A stretch of DNA of 36,994 nt from Trueperella sp. (GCA_022783305.1 JALEWQ010000012.1:1-36994); one strand, 5' to 3'. Counted from the stretch's first letter, positions 7,563 through 15,884 are shown. Notes: a model not told the origin generated them from the sequence alone. Numbers and translations: made by a program.

Positions 7563-7859
7563 CTACTCGCCCACCATGTGTGTGATCTTCGTACGCAATG
7601 ACTGCGGCGCCTCCTCACACTGGCAACCCCGCCGGATGACCCGGCGAACCACGATCTCCTCCTCGATCCTCGTGGCGCACGCGCTGCACGTGGCGCCGTG
7701 GCGCAGGAGGCGGCAGGCGTCGGCGTCGCTGATCTCATCGTCTACAAGCGCAAACAGGTGATCGAGGAGGTCCTCGCAGCCGCACTGGGCGCAGGTGCAC
7801 TCCCCGTGGCAGCTACATGCCTCCAGCTTGCTCATGAGCTCGTCAAACTCTTTCATCAC
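7563..7859 (-). CDS. rsrA: RsrA-type redox anti-sigma factor with an extra Cys cluster
   Basis: A 98-residue ZAS-family anti-sigma factor. The zinc-binding motif is H54-x3-C58-x2-C61 (HGATCSAC). C28 aligns with the conserved N-terminal Cys of RsrA (CEDLLDHLF). In RsrA/RshA proteins a disulfide switch releases the sigma factor under thiol-oxidative stress. Unusual here is the segment [14 protein letters not shown] at 15-28, which adds C15, C17, C21, C23 and C26 plus H18 ahead of the conserved Cys; C49 and C79/C81 bring the total to eleven Cys. GTG at 7859 overlaps the sigR stop (GTGATG); ATG at 7856 is equally possible, and GAAGGAG lies just upstream of both. Co-transcribed with and coupled to sigR. 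Confidence 0.9.
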   Translation of the reverse strand: MMKEFDELMSKLEACSCHGECTCAQCGCEDLLDHLFALVDDEISDADACRLLRHGATCSACATRIEEEIVVRRVIRRGCQCEEAPQSLRTKITHMVGE

Positions 7860-8461
7860 GCGTTCTCCTTCACATATCCAAGATCGCGCGCGTAGTCGCG
7901 CAGTGCCTCACGCAACTGGGTGCGTCCCCGATACAGGCGCGACATGACGGTACCGATCGGGGTGCCCATGATGTCCGCGATCTCCTGGTAGCTAAAACCT
8001 TCGACGTCGGCGAGATAAACCGCCGTGCGCCGATCGTCGGAAAGCTGGTCGAGCGCCTCCTGAATCTCCTCGTTCGGAAGTAGCTCCAGGGCGAGCACCT
8101 CCGCGGATTCAAGCCCGCGCGAATGGTGCAGCGAGGCCCTGTACTCCTGCCAGTCTTCCACGTCGGCAGAGGCCTCCTGGGGGCGGCGCTTCTGCTTGCG
8201 GTAGTTGGAAATAAAGGTGTTGTTGAGAATCCGGTAGAGCCACGCCTTGAGGTTCGTGCCCGGCGTGAACTGGTGAAACGAGCCAAATGCCTTGGCGAAG
8301 GTCTCCTGGACGAGGTCCTCGGCATCCTGCTGATTGCGGGTCAGCCGCAACGCCGCGCCGTAGAGCTGGTTGAGGTAGGGCATCGCGTCGCGCTCGAAGC
8401 GGGCGGTGCGCTCCTCGTGAGTCTCCTCAACCGTCAATGGCATCTCCTTCTTATCCGACAC
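7856..8461 (-). CDS. sigR: Redox-responsive ECF sigma factor, SigR/SigH family
   Basis: A 201-residue group IV sigma factor. Region 2 covers about 27-95 ([20 protein letters not shown], then [20 protein letters not shown]) and region 4 about 130-185 ([20 protein letters not shown], then [20 protein letters not shown]). The immediate partner is the RsrA-type anti-sigma gene, so it should control thiol and mycothiol redox homeostasis. The GTG start at 8461 lies 6 nt after a SigR/SigH-type -10 element, so translation is probably leaderless and the gene autoregulated. A downstream ATG at 8443 has AGGAG touching it with no spacer, so I prefer GTG. The name sigH would be equally valid. Confidence 0.92.
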   Translation of the reverse strand: MSDKKEMPLTVEETHEERTARFERDAMPYLNQLYGAALRLTRNQQDAEDLVQETFAKAFGSFHQFTPGTNLKAWLYRILNNTFISNYRKQKRRPQEASADVEDWQEYRASLHHSRGLESAEVLALELLPNEEIQEALDQLSDDRRTAVYLADVEGFSYQEIADIMGTPIGTVMSRLYRGRTQLREALRDYARDLGYVKENA

Positions 8462-8467
8462 TCACGC

Positions 8468-8495
8468 AACGCACCGGGCGCCGCGGCTTATTCCC
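8468..8495 (-). promoter_or_regulatory. SigR/SigH-type autoregulatory promoter of sigR
   Basis: On the minus strand GGGAATA (8495-8489), 17 bp, then CGTT (8471-8468) fits the published SigH/SigR consensus GGGAAYA-N16-17-cGTT. Six nt separate the -10 from the GTG start at 8461, predicting a leaderless, self-activated transcript. The -35 element lies inside the nag operon terminator hairpin. Confidence 0.8.
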
Positions 8496-8504
8496 GCGGC
8501 GCCC
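8476..8504 (-). terminator. Terminator hairpin of the sia-nan-nag operon
   Basis: A perfect 11-bp stem GGGCGCCGCGG (8476-8486) / CCGCGGCGCCC (8494-8504) with a 7-nt loop starts 6 nt after the nagA stop. There is no long U-tract. The loop and the right arm contain the sigR -35 element. Confidence 0.75.
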
Positions 8505-8510
8505 TGTGAG

Positions 8511-9677
8511 CTACCTTGCTACGCCCTCGCGCACGATTGCTGTGACCTCGAGGTCCTCGGTGAAGACGACGGCGTTGGCCGGCTCGCCCACCTTCCACTC
8601 AAGGGTCACACCCGGGTCGGCCTGGGTCAACCCCACGGCGTGGGCGGGCGCGCCGACGCCGCACCGCACGGCGACCCCCATGTCGAGGTAGCCGCCGCGA
8701 ACCATTCGCTGGACCTCCTCGGCCACGCGAGCCGTGCCGCCGGCGATCGCGCCGTTGCGCGACAGCCGCGCCACCCCCTCGACGATGTCAACATCCTGAC
8801 CGCCGAGGACGTACTTGCCGTCGGGCATGCCCGCGCCCTCCATTGCGTCGGTCACGAACACCACGCCGAGAGGGTTCTCGCGCTGGATGAAGGTGACGAC
8901 GTCGGAGACCAAGTCGGGGTCGACGTGGACGGTGTCTGCCACGAATTCAACGACCACCTCTCCCCTACGCGCCGCCGCGATGAGCTCGCGGACCGGGCCC
9001 GGGGCGCGGTGTCCGAGCGGGGGCATCGCGTTAAACAGGTGGGTCGCCATCTGCGGCGGCTTGCTCATGCCGATCTCGGCCGCGTAGGCGGAGGTGGCGG
9101 CGACCACCGCGCGCGTCTGCTCCGAGTCCGCCGAGGTGTGGCCCCAGGAGGGCACGGCCCCGTAGTCAAGGAGAAGCCTGGCCGCCTCGATGGCGCTGTC
9201 CACCTCGGGGGCGATCGTCATCGTCTTAATCCAACCCTTGCCGGCTTCGAGCCAGGAACGCAGCTCGTCAAGGTCGGGCATCCGGATCGCCGCGGGGTTC
9301 TGTGCGCCGCACTTGGCGGGCGAGATGTAGGGCCCCTCCAGGTGAATGCCCGCCAGTTTGCCCTCCTCGCATGCCTGCGCCAGGCCCCTGATCGGGGTCA
9401 GCGTGTCGATGAGCGAGACGGTGGAGGCGATCAGCGCCGTCGTGCCCATCGAACGGTGTGCCTCGACGGCCCTATCTACACCCTCCGGGCTCGGGTCGTC
9501 GGGGAAAGAGGCCCCGCCTCCGCCGTGACAGTGGACGTCGATGAAGCCGGGCGTCACCCAGCCCGCAACGCCCTCCTGCACGGGAAAGACCTCGGTTACG
9601 ACGCCGTCCTCGAGCCGAATTCCCGAGCCAACCAGCTTGCCGTATCCGTCCAGCAGTTTGCCACGATACTCGGTCAC
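8511..9677 (-). CDS. nagA: N-acetylglucosamine-6-phosphate deacetylase
   Basis: A 388-residue amidohydrolase-fold enzyme that deacetylates GlcNAc-6-P to GlcN-6-P. Metal and active-site motifs are present in order: PGFIDVHCHGGGG (about residues 58-70), HLEGPYIS (E ligand), GHTSADSEQ, ATHLFNAMPPLGHR and FVTDAMEGAG (catalytic Asp). The open frame extends further upstream on the minus strand, but GTG at 9677 overlapping the nagB stop (GTGA) is the right start: the N-terminus then reads (M)TEYRGKLLDGYGKLV, and GGGAG lies 8 nt upstream within nagB. It is the last gene of the nine-gene sialate operon and is followed by a hairpin. Confidence 0.93.
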   Translation of the reverse strand: MTEYRGKLLDGYGKLVGSGIRLEDGVVTEVFPVQEGVAGWVTPGFIDVHCHGGGGASFPDDPSPEGVDRAVEAHRSMGTTALIASTVSLIDTLTPIRGLAQACEEGKLAGIHLEGPYISPAKCGAQNPAAIRMPDLDELRSWLEAGKGWIKTMTIAPEVDSAIEAARLLLDYGAVPSWGHTSADSEQTRAVVAATSAYAAEIGMSKPPQMATHLFNAMPPLGHRAPGPVRELIAAARRGEVVVEFVADTVHVDPDLVSDVVTFIQRENPLGVVFVTDAMEGAGMPDGKYVLGGQDVDIVEGVARLSRNGAIAGGTARVAEEVQRMVRGGYLDMGVAVRCGVGAPAHAVGLTQADPGVTLEWKVGEPANAVVFTEDLEVTAIVREGVAR

Positions 9678-10450
9678 TTGAGGGTCTCCCAGCGCGTGCG
9701 GTACATGTCGATGTTCTTCAGCTTCGATGCCGCAGCTTCGTCGCAAAAGACGACGACGGACGGATGCATCTGGGCGATCGACGCCGGGCAGGAGGCCGTG
9801 ACCGGGCCCTCCGCCATGCCGGCGATGGCGTCGGCCTTGTTCTCGCCGAGCGCAATGAGCAGCAGATGCTTGGCCTCCATGATCGTGCCCAGACCCTGGG
9901 TGACGCACTTGTCCGGGACGAGGTCGAGGTTGCCCTCAAAGAAGCGGGCGTTGTCCTTACGGGTCCGGTGGGTCAGCGCGTCGACGTGCGTGCGCGAGAC
10001 GAGGGAGACGCCCGGCTCGTTAAAGCCGATGTGTCCGTTGGCCCCGATGCCGAGGATCTGCAGGTGAACGCCCCCGTTGGCGCGGATGTCGGCGTCGTAT
10101 GCGGCGGCCGCCTCGTACGGGTCGTCCGCCTGGCCGTTCGGGGTGTGCAGGTTGTCCTCCGTTAGGCCCGTCTTGTCCTCGCCCACCAGCTCGGCACGCA
10201 ACACGTTGCGGTATGCCTCGGGGTGGGCCGGGTCAATGCCGACGTATTCATCGAGCGCAAAGGCCTTCGCGTCCGCCAGCGTGAATTCCCCGGCGGCGTG
10301 GGCGGCGCGCAGCTGAGCGTACAGCCCGAGCGGGGTCGAGCCCGTGGCGACGCCGAGGTTCTTCGGCTCGGCGCCCCTCATCGTGGTCATTAGATAGGCG
10401 GCGGCAGCCTTCGCCAGTTCCGTCTCGTCGCCAAAAACTCCGATCTGCAT
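9674..10450 (-). CDS. nagB: Glucosamine-6-phosphate deaminase
   Basis: A 258-residue NagB-type isomerase/deaminase (GlcN-6-P to fructose-6-P plus ammonia). Recognisable features are the phosphate-binding loop GVATGSTPLGLY near residue 37, ALDEYVGIDPAHPEAYR near 66, and LGIGANGHIGFNEPG near 130, which carries the catalytic Asn/His region. ATG at 10450 was chosen (MQIGVFGDETELAK); the longer frame would run through nanE DNA. The RBS is a purine-rich AGAAAG. The gene lies 14 nt after nanE and overlaps nagA by 4 nt. This step delivers the sialate carbon to glycolysis. Confidence 0.95.
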   Translation of the reverse strand: MQIGVFGDETELAKAAAAYLMTTMRGAEPKNLGVATGSTPLGLYAQLRAAHAAGEFTLADAKAFALDEYVGIDPAHPEAYRNVLRAELVGEDKTGLTEDNLHTPNGQADDPYEAAAAYDADIRANGGVHLQILGIGANGHIGFNEPGVSLVSRTHVDALTHRTRKDNARFFEGNLDLVPDKCVTQGLGTIMEAKHLLLIALGENKADAIAGMAEGPVTASCPASIAQMHPSVVVFCDEAAASKLKNIDMYRTRWETLK

Positions 10451-10464
10451 ATCTTTCTCTTTTC

Positions 10465-11136
10465 TTACTTGATGGCATCCGAGAACCACGAGGTGATCGT
10501 GGTTGGGTGGGTAATGGCGGTGCCGACGACGACGGCGAATGCTCCGGCCTCCATGACGGCCCTGGCCTGCTCGGGGGTGTGCACACGCCCCTCGCAAAAG
10601 ACCGGCACATCGGGGAAGGCCGCCACGATCTCGCGCAGGAGCTCGAGGTCGGGGCCGTCCGTCTTGGGGCGTTCGCCCGTGTAACCCGACAGGGTGGTGG
10701 AGAGGATGTCCGAGCCGGCGTCGGCGGCCATGACGGCGTCGTCGAAGGAGCCACAGTCAGCCATAACCAGGGCGTCCTCCTTCTTCAGCTCGGCCACCGT
10801 CTCGGCGTAGGTGCGCCCGTCGGGGCGCGGGCGGCGGGTGGCATCGAGCGCCACGATGTCCGCGCCGGCCATGATGCAGGCGCGCGCGTGGCGCAGGGTG
10901 GGGGTGATATAGACGCCGTCGTGCCCCTCCTTCCACAGGCCAATGACGGGCACATCCACCTGTCCCTTGATGGCGGCGATGTCAGCGAGGCCCTGGCAGC
11001 GTATCGCGCCGGCGCCGCCTCGCTCGGCCGCGAGCGCAATCTGGGCCATGGTCTCCGGGTGGCGCATGGGCTCGCCCGGGTAGGCCTGCGCGGAGACGAT
11101 CAGGCGCCCACGCAGCGATTCAATGAGCTGATGCAT
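10465..11136 (-). CDS. nanE: N-acetylmannosamine-6-phosphate 2-epimerase
   Basis: A 223-residue TIM-barrel epimerase converting ManNAc-6-P to GlcNAc-6-P. Family motifs are visible: LIVSAQAYPGEPMRHPETM at the N-terminus, GAIRCQGLADIAAIK, PVIGLWKEGH (catalytic Lys region), VALDATRRPRPDG, VMADCGSFDDA, STTLSGYTG and FCEGRVHTPEQARAV. The ATG follows the nanK stop directly (TAAATG), so translation is coupled. It links NanK to NagA in the pathway. Confidence 0.95.
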   Translation of the reverse strand: MHQLIESLRGRLIVSAQAYPGEPMRHPETMAQIALAAERGGAGAIRCQGLADIAAIKGQVDVPVIGLWKEGHDGVYITPTLRHARACIMAGADIVALDATRRPRPDGRTYAETVAELKKEDALVMADCGSFDDAVMAADAGSDILSTTLSGYTGERPKTDGPDLELLREIVAAFPDVPVFCEGRVHTPEQARAVMEAGAFAVVVGTAITHPTTITSWFSDAIK

Positions 11137-12063
11137 TTAGACTTCTTTCCTCATGAAATTGATCGCCGCGCCGTACAGGGGTGCGGCGGAACCGAGTTCA
11201 CCGAGTTTGATCGGCACGGTGGCAACCGGATCCATGGCGCGGGCAAGAAAGCCCTCATGAACATTTTGCCACCATTCGTCGCCCGAGCGGGTCATCGAGC
11301 CCGATAGGACGATGACGGATGGATCGATACAGTTGGCGAGCGTGGCGAGGGACTCGCCCGTGGCGTAAGCCGACTGGTTGAAGACGTCGCGCGCGAGCTG
11401 GTTGCCGCGCTCGGCCAAGTCTTGCAGCTCCTTGCCGTTGGTAACCTCCGGATCGGAAGGCCCGCGCCGGGAGTTGTACCAGTTGGTGATGCCGTGCCCG
11501 GAGGCGATGGCCTCGATGTGGCCGGTGCGTCCGCACGAGCAGGGCATGCCGACGGCGAGATGGTGGTGGATGTGGCCGTAGTGGCCGGCGAGGAAGTGAT
11601 CGCCAAAGTCGATCTCGCCCTCCCGGATGAGCGCGCCACCGATCCCGGTTCCCAGCGCCATCGACACCACGGACGCTGCGCCCTTGCCGGCTCCCACGAT
11701 CGCCTCCCCCAGGCCGTGTGCGTGGACGTCGTTGATGACGTGGACGGGCAGGCCCGTGGCCTCGGCAAGGATTTCGCCGAGCCGGGTTCCGGCCCATCCC
11801 GGCATCGTGTTCGTAGCGGAGACGATCGTGCCGCTGGCCGGGTCGACCACGCCCGCGCTGGCGATACCGATGCCGAGGAGAGAGCGGTCGGCGCACGCAT
11901 CCACCACCATGTCGCGGATGCGCCGTGCCACATCGGCACCGCCAGCGTGAGCGAGGGTCTTCATGGATCGGCTCTCGCCGACGCTGAGACGATCGGCGTC
12001 AGCGAAAGCCCACCCCACCTTGGTGCCACCAATGTCGATCGTCAGGATCTCGGCACCAGTCAT
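11137..12063 (-). CDS. nanK: N-acetylmannosamine kinase, ROK family
   Basis: A 308-residue ROK kinase phosphorylating ManNAc at O6. The ATP-binding motif ILTIDIGGTKVGWAF is at residues 6-20. The catalytic Asp lies in NDVHAHGLGE near 120, with the ROK signature region ALGTGIGGALI following. The zinc-site stretch is GHYGHIHHHLAVGMPCSCGR followed by TGHIEA, that is CxCGxxGHxE, with His in the usual third Cys position; this variant is not rare in actinobacterial ROK proteins. RBS AGGAGG is 5 nt before ATG at 12063. Substrate assignment rests mainly on its place between nanA and nanE, since ROK specificity is hard to read from sequence. Confidence 0.9.
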   Translation of the reverse strand: MTGAEILTIDIGGTKVGWAFADADRLSVGESRSMKTLAHAGGADVARRIRDMVVDACADRSLLGIGIASAGVVDPASGTIVSATNTMPGWAGTRLGEILAEATGLPVHVINDVHAHGLGEAIVGAGKGAASVVSMALGTGIGGALIREGEIDFGDHFLAGHYGHIHHHLAVGMPCSCGRTGHIEAIASGHGITNWYNSRRGPSDPEVTNGKELQDLAERGNQLARDVFNQSAYATGESLATLANCIDPSVIVLSGSMTRSGDEWWQNVHEGFLARAMDPVATVPIKLGELGSAAPLYGAAINFMRKEV

Positions 12064-12072
12064 GGTTTCCTC

Positions 12073-12987
12073 CTACTTCAGGTGCCCGGTTTCCCGCAGC
12101 ACTCGGGCCACGGCCTCCACGTTCTCACCCTCGAGGGCGAGGACGGGTTCGGGCATCGTGTTCGTCTCGAACACGCCAAGCAGCATGAGCGCCGTCTTGA
12201 AGGCGCCTACACCGGCCGCATAGCCGAACTCGCCAGAAGGGGCTTGGACGATCCGCATGAGGCGAGTCGCCTGGTCCTGCAGCTCGCGCACCCGGCTCCA
12301 GTCGCCGGCCTGGTAGGCGCGCCACTGTTCGACGTAGACGACCGGGTCGACGTTGCCCAGGCCCGGCACCGAGCCGTCGGCGTGGGACATGTAGGCGCCG
12401 TCGACGACGACTTCGTGGCCGGTGAGCAGGGAAAGCTCCAGGCCCTCCTCGTCGCGCGCTTGGGCGAGGAAACGGAAGGAGACGTCGTCGCCCGAGGAAT
12501 CCTTCACGCCCGCCAGCACACCCTCGCGGGCCAGCTCGAGGATGAGCGCCGGCGAGAGCTTGACGTGGACGCACACGGGGATGTCGTAGGCGAACAGCGG
12601 CAGGTCCACGGCCTCGTGGACCAGCTGGAAGTGACGCTTGATCTCCTTTTGCCCGAGGATCGCATAGAAGGGGGCGGTGGCGACGATGGCGTCGGCACCC
12701 AGTTCCTTCGCCTCGCGGGCGTGCTCGATGGTGCGGTTGGTCGTGATGTCGATGACGCCGACCAGCACCGGAACGCGGCCGGCGACGATGCGCACGGCGT
12801 TCTCGATCACCTCTCGGCGGCGGGCATCGGAGGAAAAGGCGACCCCACCGGAGGAGCCGAGGACGAACAGGCCGTCGACTCCGGCGTCAATCATACGGTT
12901 AATCGAGCGCTCAAACGAGACGACGTCGAGGGCGCCGTCCGCGGTGAGCGGGGTGACAACGGGAGGGATAACTCCACGGAATTTCAT
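12073..12987 (-). CDS. nanA: N-acetylneuraminate lyase (DapA/NAL superfamily)
   Basis: A 304-residue class I aldolase of the dihydrodipicolinate synthase/N-acetylneuraminate lyase superfamily. The Schiff-base Lys is K162 in LAGVKDSSGD and the proton-relay Tyr is Y134 in FAYDIPV. The pyruvate-carboxylate loop is GSSGG (44-48), where most lyases and DapA proteins have GS(T/S)GE. Operon context (transporter, kinase, epimerase) makes sialate cleavage to ManNAc and pyruvate the likely activity, but on sequence alone other 2-keto acid aldolase activities are possible. AAGGAAG precedes the ATG; the gene starts 9 nt after siaI. Confidence 0.85.
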   Translation of the reverse strand: MKFRGVIPPVVTPLTADGALDVVSFERSINRMIDAGVDGLFVLGSSGGVAFSSDARRREVIENAVRIVAGRVPVLVGVIDITTNRTIEHAREAKELGADAIVATAPFYAILGQKEIKRHFQLVHEAVDLPLFAYDIPVCVHVKLSPALILELAREGVLAGVKDSSGDDVSFRFLAQARDEEGLELSLLTGHEVVVDGAYMSHADGSVPGLGNVDPVVYVEQWRAYQAGDWSRVRELQDQATRLMRIVQAPSGEFGYAAGVGAFKTALMLLGVFETNTMPEPVLALEGENVEAVARVLRETGHLK

Positions 12988-12996
12988 TGGTCTTCC

Positions 12997-13803
12997 TTAA
13001 CCTAATTGGGGGTGTAGAAGCGACGGTGCCGCTCCCAAGAGTTTCTTGGTGTAGGGATCCTGCGGGTTGGCAAGCAGCTCCTTGGCCGGGCCCTCCTCCA
13101 CGACCTTGCCCTTGTTCATCACCGCGATGCGATCGGAGATGTAGCGGACGGTCTGGATGTCGTGAGAGATGAAGACCATCGCGAGGCCGAGCTCGTTCTT
13201 CAGGTCCATGAGCAGGTTGAGGATCTGCGCGCGCACCGAGACGTCGAGCGCCGACGTCGGCTCGTCCGCGATGATCGCGTCCGGGCGCAGGGCGAGCGCA
13301 CGGGCGATCGCCACGCGCTGACGCTGGCCGCCGGAGAGCTGGCCGGGCAGCGCGTCGAGCGCCGACTGCGGCAGCCCGACCTGGCCGATGAGTTCCTCGA
13401 CGCGGGCATCGCGCTCGGCCTCGGTGCCGATCTTGTGCACGCGCAGCGGATCGAGCAGCTGGTCACGCACGTACATGCGGGCGTTGAGCGCCGTGGCCGG
13501 ATCCTGGAAGACGACGGAGACGACGCGCCCGATCTTGCGCCGGTCCGACGCCGAACGCTTCGTCACCTCCTCACCCTTGAAAAAGACCTGACCGGTGGTG
13601 GCCTCCTGCAGGCCGCACATGACGTTCGCGGTGGTGGACTTGCCACACCCCGACTCGCCCACGATGCCGAGCACCTGGCCGGGCATGACCTTCATCGACA
13701 CCCCGTCCACGGCGTGGACCTTGGTGGGGTTGAAGATCGAGCCGGCGCGGGTCTTGAAGATGACGTGCAGGTCGCGCAGTTCGATGATCGGAGTCTCGCT
13801 CAT
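12997..13803 (-). CDS. siaI: Sialic-acid ABC transporter ATPase (OppF/DppF type)
   Basis: A 268-residue ATP-binding subunit of the peptide/nickel (Opp/Dpp) importer class. Walker A GESGCGKST is near residues 47-55, followed by the Q-loop VVFQDP, the signature LSGGQRQRVAIARAL near 150, Walker B IIADEPTSALD and the switch His in FISHDIQ. The C-terminus has the oligopeptide-transporter extension (DPYTKKLLGAAPSLLHPQL). ATG at 13803 overlaps the siaG stop (ATGA); the frame is open further upstream but lies in siaG. It pairs with the ATPase half of SiaG. Matches the gene order siaE-F-G-I described in Corynebacterium glutamicum. Confidence 0.9.
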   Translation of the reverse strand: MSETPIIELRDLHVIFKTRAGSIFNPTKVHAVDGVSMKVMPGQVLGIVGESGCGKSTTANVMCGLQEATTGQVFFKGEEVTKRSASDRRKIGRVVSVVFQDPATALNARMYVRDQLLDPLRVHKIGTEAERDARVEELIGQVGLPQSALDALPGQLSGGQRQRVAIARALALRPDAIIADEPTSALDVSVRAQILNLLMDLKNELGLAMVFISHDIQTVRYISDRIAVMNKGKVVEEGPAKELLANPQDPYTKKLLGAAPSLLHPQLG

Positions 13804-15881
13804 CGTGCTTCTCCCTTCGCTTCGGTGGTCTGCTGCGCCGGAACTCCGGGCTGGGCAGGGGCCGGGTAGCCGGCGTCGGTCCATGCCGAGTCCGGTACGG
13901 CCGCGTAGTAGTGATCGCGTCCGGGGATCTCCATACGCACCGGCGGGGTGGTGAGCCCGACGTCGGGGTGGGAGGAGCGCGGCGCAAAGCGGTCGCCCGC
14001 CGGGAAGTCCTTCGGCGAGGGGACGGTGCCGGGGACCTGGTGTAGGCGGTCGGCACCCGATTCGATGGAGAGCACCGAGCCGAGCAGGCCGCGGGTGTAC
14101 TCGTGGACGGGGTGGCTGAGCAGCTCCGAGGCCGGCGCCTGCTCGACCACCTGGCCGGCGTACATGACCGTGATCTTGTGGGCGACCTCGGCCACGAGGG
14201 CCAGGTCGTGGGAGACGAAGACCATCGCAAATCCGAGCTTCTCGCGCAGGTCATTGAGCAGCTCGATGACCTGCTTTTGCACCGTCACGTCGAGCGCGGT
14301 GGTCGGCTCGTCGGCGATGATGAGCTTCGGGTCGCGGGTGAGCGCCATGGCGATGAGCACGCGCTGGCGCTGGCCGCCGGAGAGCTCGTGCGGGTAAGAC
14401 TCGAGCGTGCGCTTCGGATCAAGGCCCACCAGTTCGAGCAGCTCCTCGGCGCTGCGGGTGCCGCCGCGGGAGGTCAGCTGCTTCATCTGGCTACGGATGA
14501 GCATAGCCGGGTTGAGCGAGGACAGGGCGTCCTGGTAGATCATGGCCATCTCGTTGCCGAGCAGGCCCTGGCGCTCCTTGGCGCTCATCTTGAGCAGGTC
14601 CCTGCCCTCGTAGAAGATCTCGCCGCTGATCTGCGCGCGCGGGTCGATGAGGCCCATGACCGTGAGGGCGGTGATCGACTTGCCACAGCCCGACTCGCCC
14701 ACAAGGCCCATCGTCTCACCCTTGTGGACGGAGAAGTTCACGTGGTCGACGACGTTGATGTCGCCGTGGCGCGGGAACTTGATCGACAGGTTGCGCACCT
14801 CCAGCAGGGGCTGGCCGGTCGCCGTCGCGACGAAACGGTCGGTGCGCTTGGACTCGACCACCTGGAGCTGGTCGAGGCGGGCCTTGAGCGATTCCGCCTG
14901 CGCGGCGTAGGCCAGGCGCGGGTCGAGGAGCAGCTTGTCCTGCTCGCGAGCGCCGGTGACCGCCTCAACCTTTTGGGCCGAGGAGGGAGCTGCGACCATC
15001 GCGTCGGTGATGCCCTCTGACAGGATGTTCAGGCACAGCACCGTCAGCATGATGAACAGGCCCGGGAAGAGCGCCGTCCACCACATGCCCAGCAGCACCG
15101 ACAGGTTCGAGGAGGCGTCCGAGAGCACGTTGCCCCAGGTGGGAACCATCGTGGACTGCAGGCCCGAGCCGATGAAGGTCAGCGAGGCCTCGAGGATGAT
15201 CGCGTCTGCCACCAGCACGGTGGCGAACACCAGCACCGGGGCGGCGGTGTTGCGGGCGACGTGGCGGATGAGGATCCACGGCGCACGAGCACCCGAGACG
15301 ATGACCGCACGCACGTAGTCCTCGCCGTAGGCGCTCATCACGTTCGCGCGAACGATGCGGGCCAGCTGCGGGATGTAGACGAAGGCGATCGAGCAGATGA
15401 TGACGAAGACGAGGCCGACCACGTTGTCCGGCTCGAGGCGGCGGGAGAAGACCAGCACCATGACGGCCGCCATCGCGATGCCGGGGACGGCCATGATGAC
15501 GTCCATGATTCGCATGATCACTTCGCCGATCCACTTGCGTGACACCGCCGCGATCGCGCCGATGAGCGCGCCGAAGAAAAGTGCCACGAGGGTGGCGGCC
15601 AGGCCAATCATGAGCGAGAAGCGGCCGCCGTAGAGGATGCGGGAGAGGATGTCACGGCCGACGTGGTCAGTTCCGAAGATGAACTCACCGTTGGGCGGGC
15701 TCCACTTGTCTGCCAGCGCGTCCGGGTTGTAGGGCGCGATGAGCGGGGCGAGGAAGGAGACAACGAAGACGATGGTGAGGAAGACCATGGCCAGGCGCGC
15801 GCCGATCGACATGTTCTTGATCCGTGAGAAACGGACGCCAGGCGCCGTAACCTTGTCAAGCTTCTTTTTCTTGGACGTCAT
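13800..15881 (-). CDS. siaG: Sialic-acid ABC transporter permease-ATPase fusion (DppC-DppD type)
   Basis: A 693-residue fusion. Residues 1 to about 300 are a DppC-type permease with an N-terminal OppC_N segment, six hydrophobic segments and the EAA-type loop around YGEDYVRAVIVSGARAPWIL. After a charged linker (about 305-350) comes a complete ABC ATPase: Walker A GESGCGKSIT near 392-401, signature LSGGQRQRVLIAMAL near 500, Walker B IIADEPTTALD near 524, and H-loop FVSHD. An extra Pro/Ala-rich tail of about 50 residues ends the protein. ATG at 15881 lies 3 nt after the siaF stop. The fusion matches the architecture of SiaG of corynebacteria. It should form a heterodimeric importer core with SiaF and SiaI. 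Confidence 0.92.
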   Translation of the reverse strand: MTSKKKKLDKVTAPGVRFSRIKNMSIGARLAMVFLTIVFVVSFLAPLIAPYNPDALADKWSPPNGEFIFGTDHVGRDILSRILYGGRFSLMIGLAATLVALFFGALIGAIAAVSRKWIGEVIMRIMDVIMAVPGIAMAAVMVLVFSRRLEPDNVVGLVFVIICSIAFVYIPQLARIVRANVMSAYGEDYVRAVIVSGARAPWILIRHVARNTAAPVLVFATVLVADAIILEASLTFIGSGLQSTMVPTWGNVLSDASSNLSVLLGMWWTALFPGLFIMLTVLCLNILSEGITDAMVAAPSSAQKVEAVTGAREQDKLLLDPRLAYAAQAESLKARLDQLQVVESKRTDRFVATATGQPLLEVRNLSIKFPRHGDINVVDHVNFSVHKGETMGLVGESGCGKSITALTVMGLIDPRAQISGEIFYEGRDLLKMSAKERQGLLGNEMAMIYQDALSSLNPAMLIRSQMKQLTSRGGTRSAEELLELVGLDPKRTLESYPHELSGGQRQRVLIAMALTRDPKLIIADEPTTALDVTVQKQVIELLNDLREKLGFAMVFVSHDLALVAEVAHKITVMYAGQVVEQAPASELLSHPVHEYTRGLLGSVLSIESGADRLHQVPGTVPSPKDFPAGDRFAPRSSHPDVGLTTPPVRMEIPGRDHYYAAVPDSAWTDAGYPAPAQPGVPAQQTTEAKGEAR

Positions 15882-15884
15882 CTG

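Noticed and set aside
11422-13005. 527-codon open frame on the plus strand opposite nanK and nanA
   Set aside because: Crosses two real genes and their intergenic gap; no recognisable domain.
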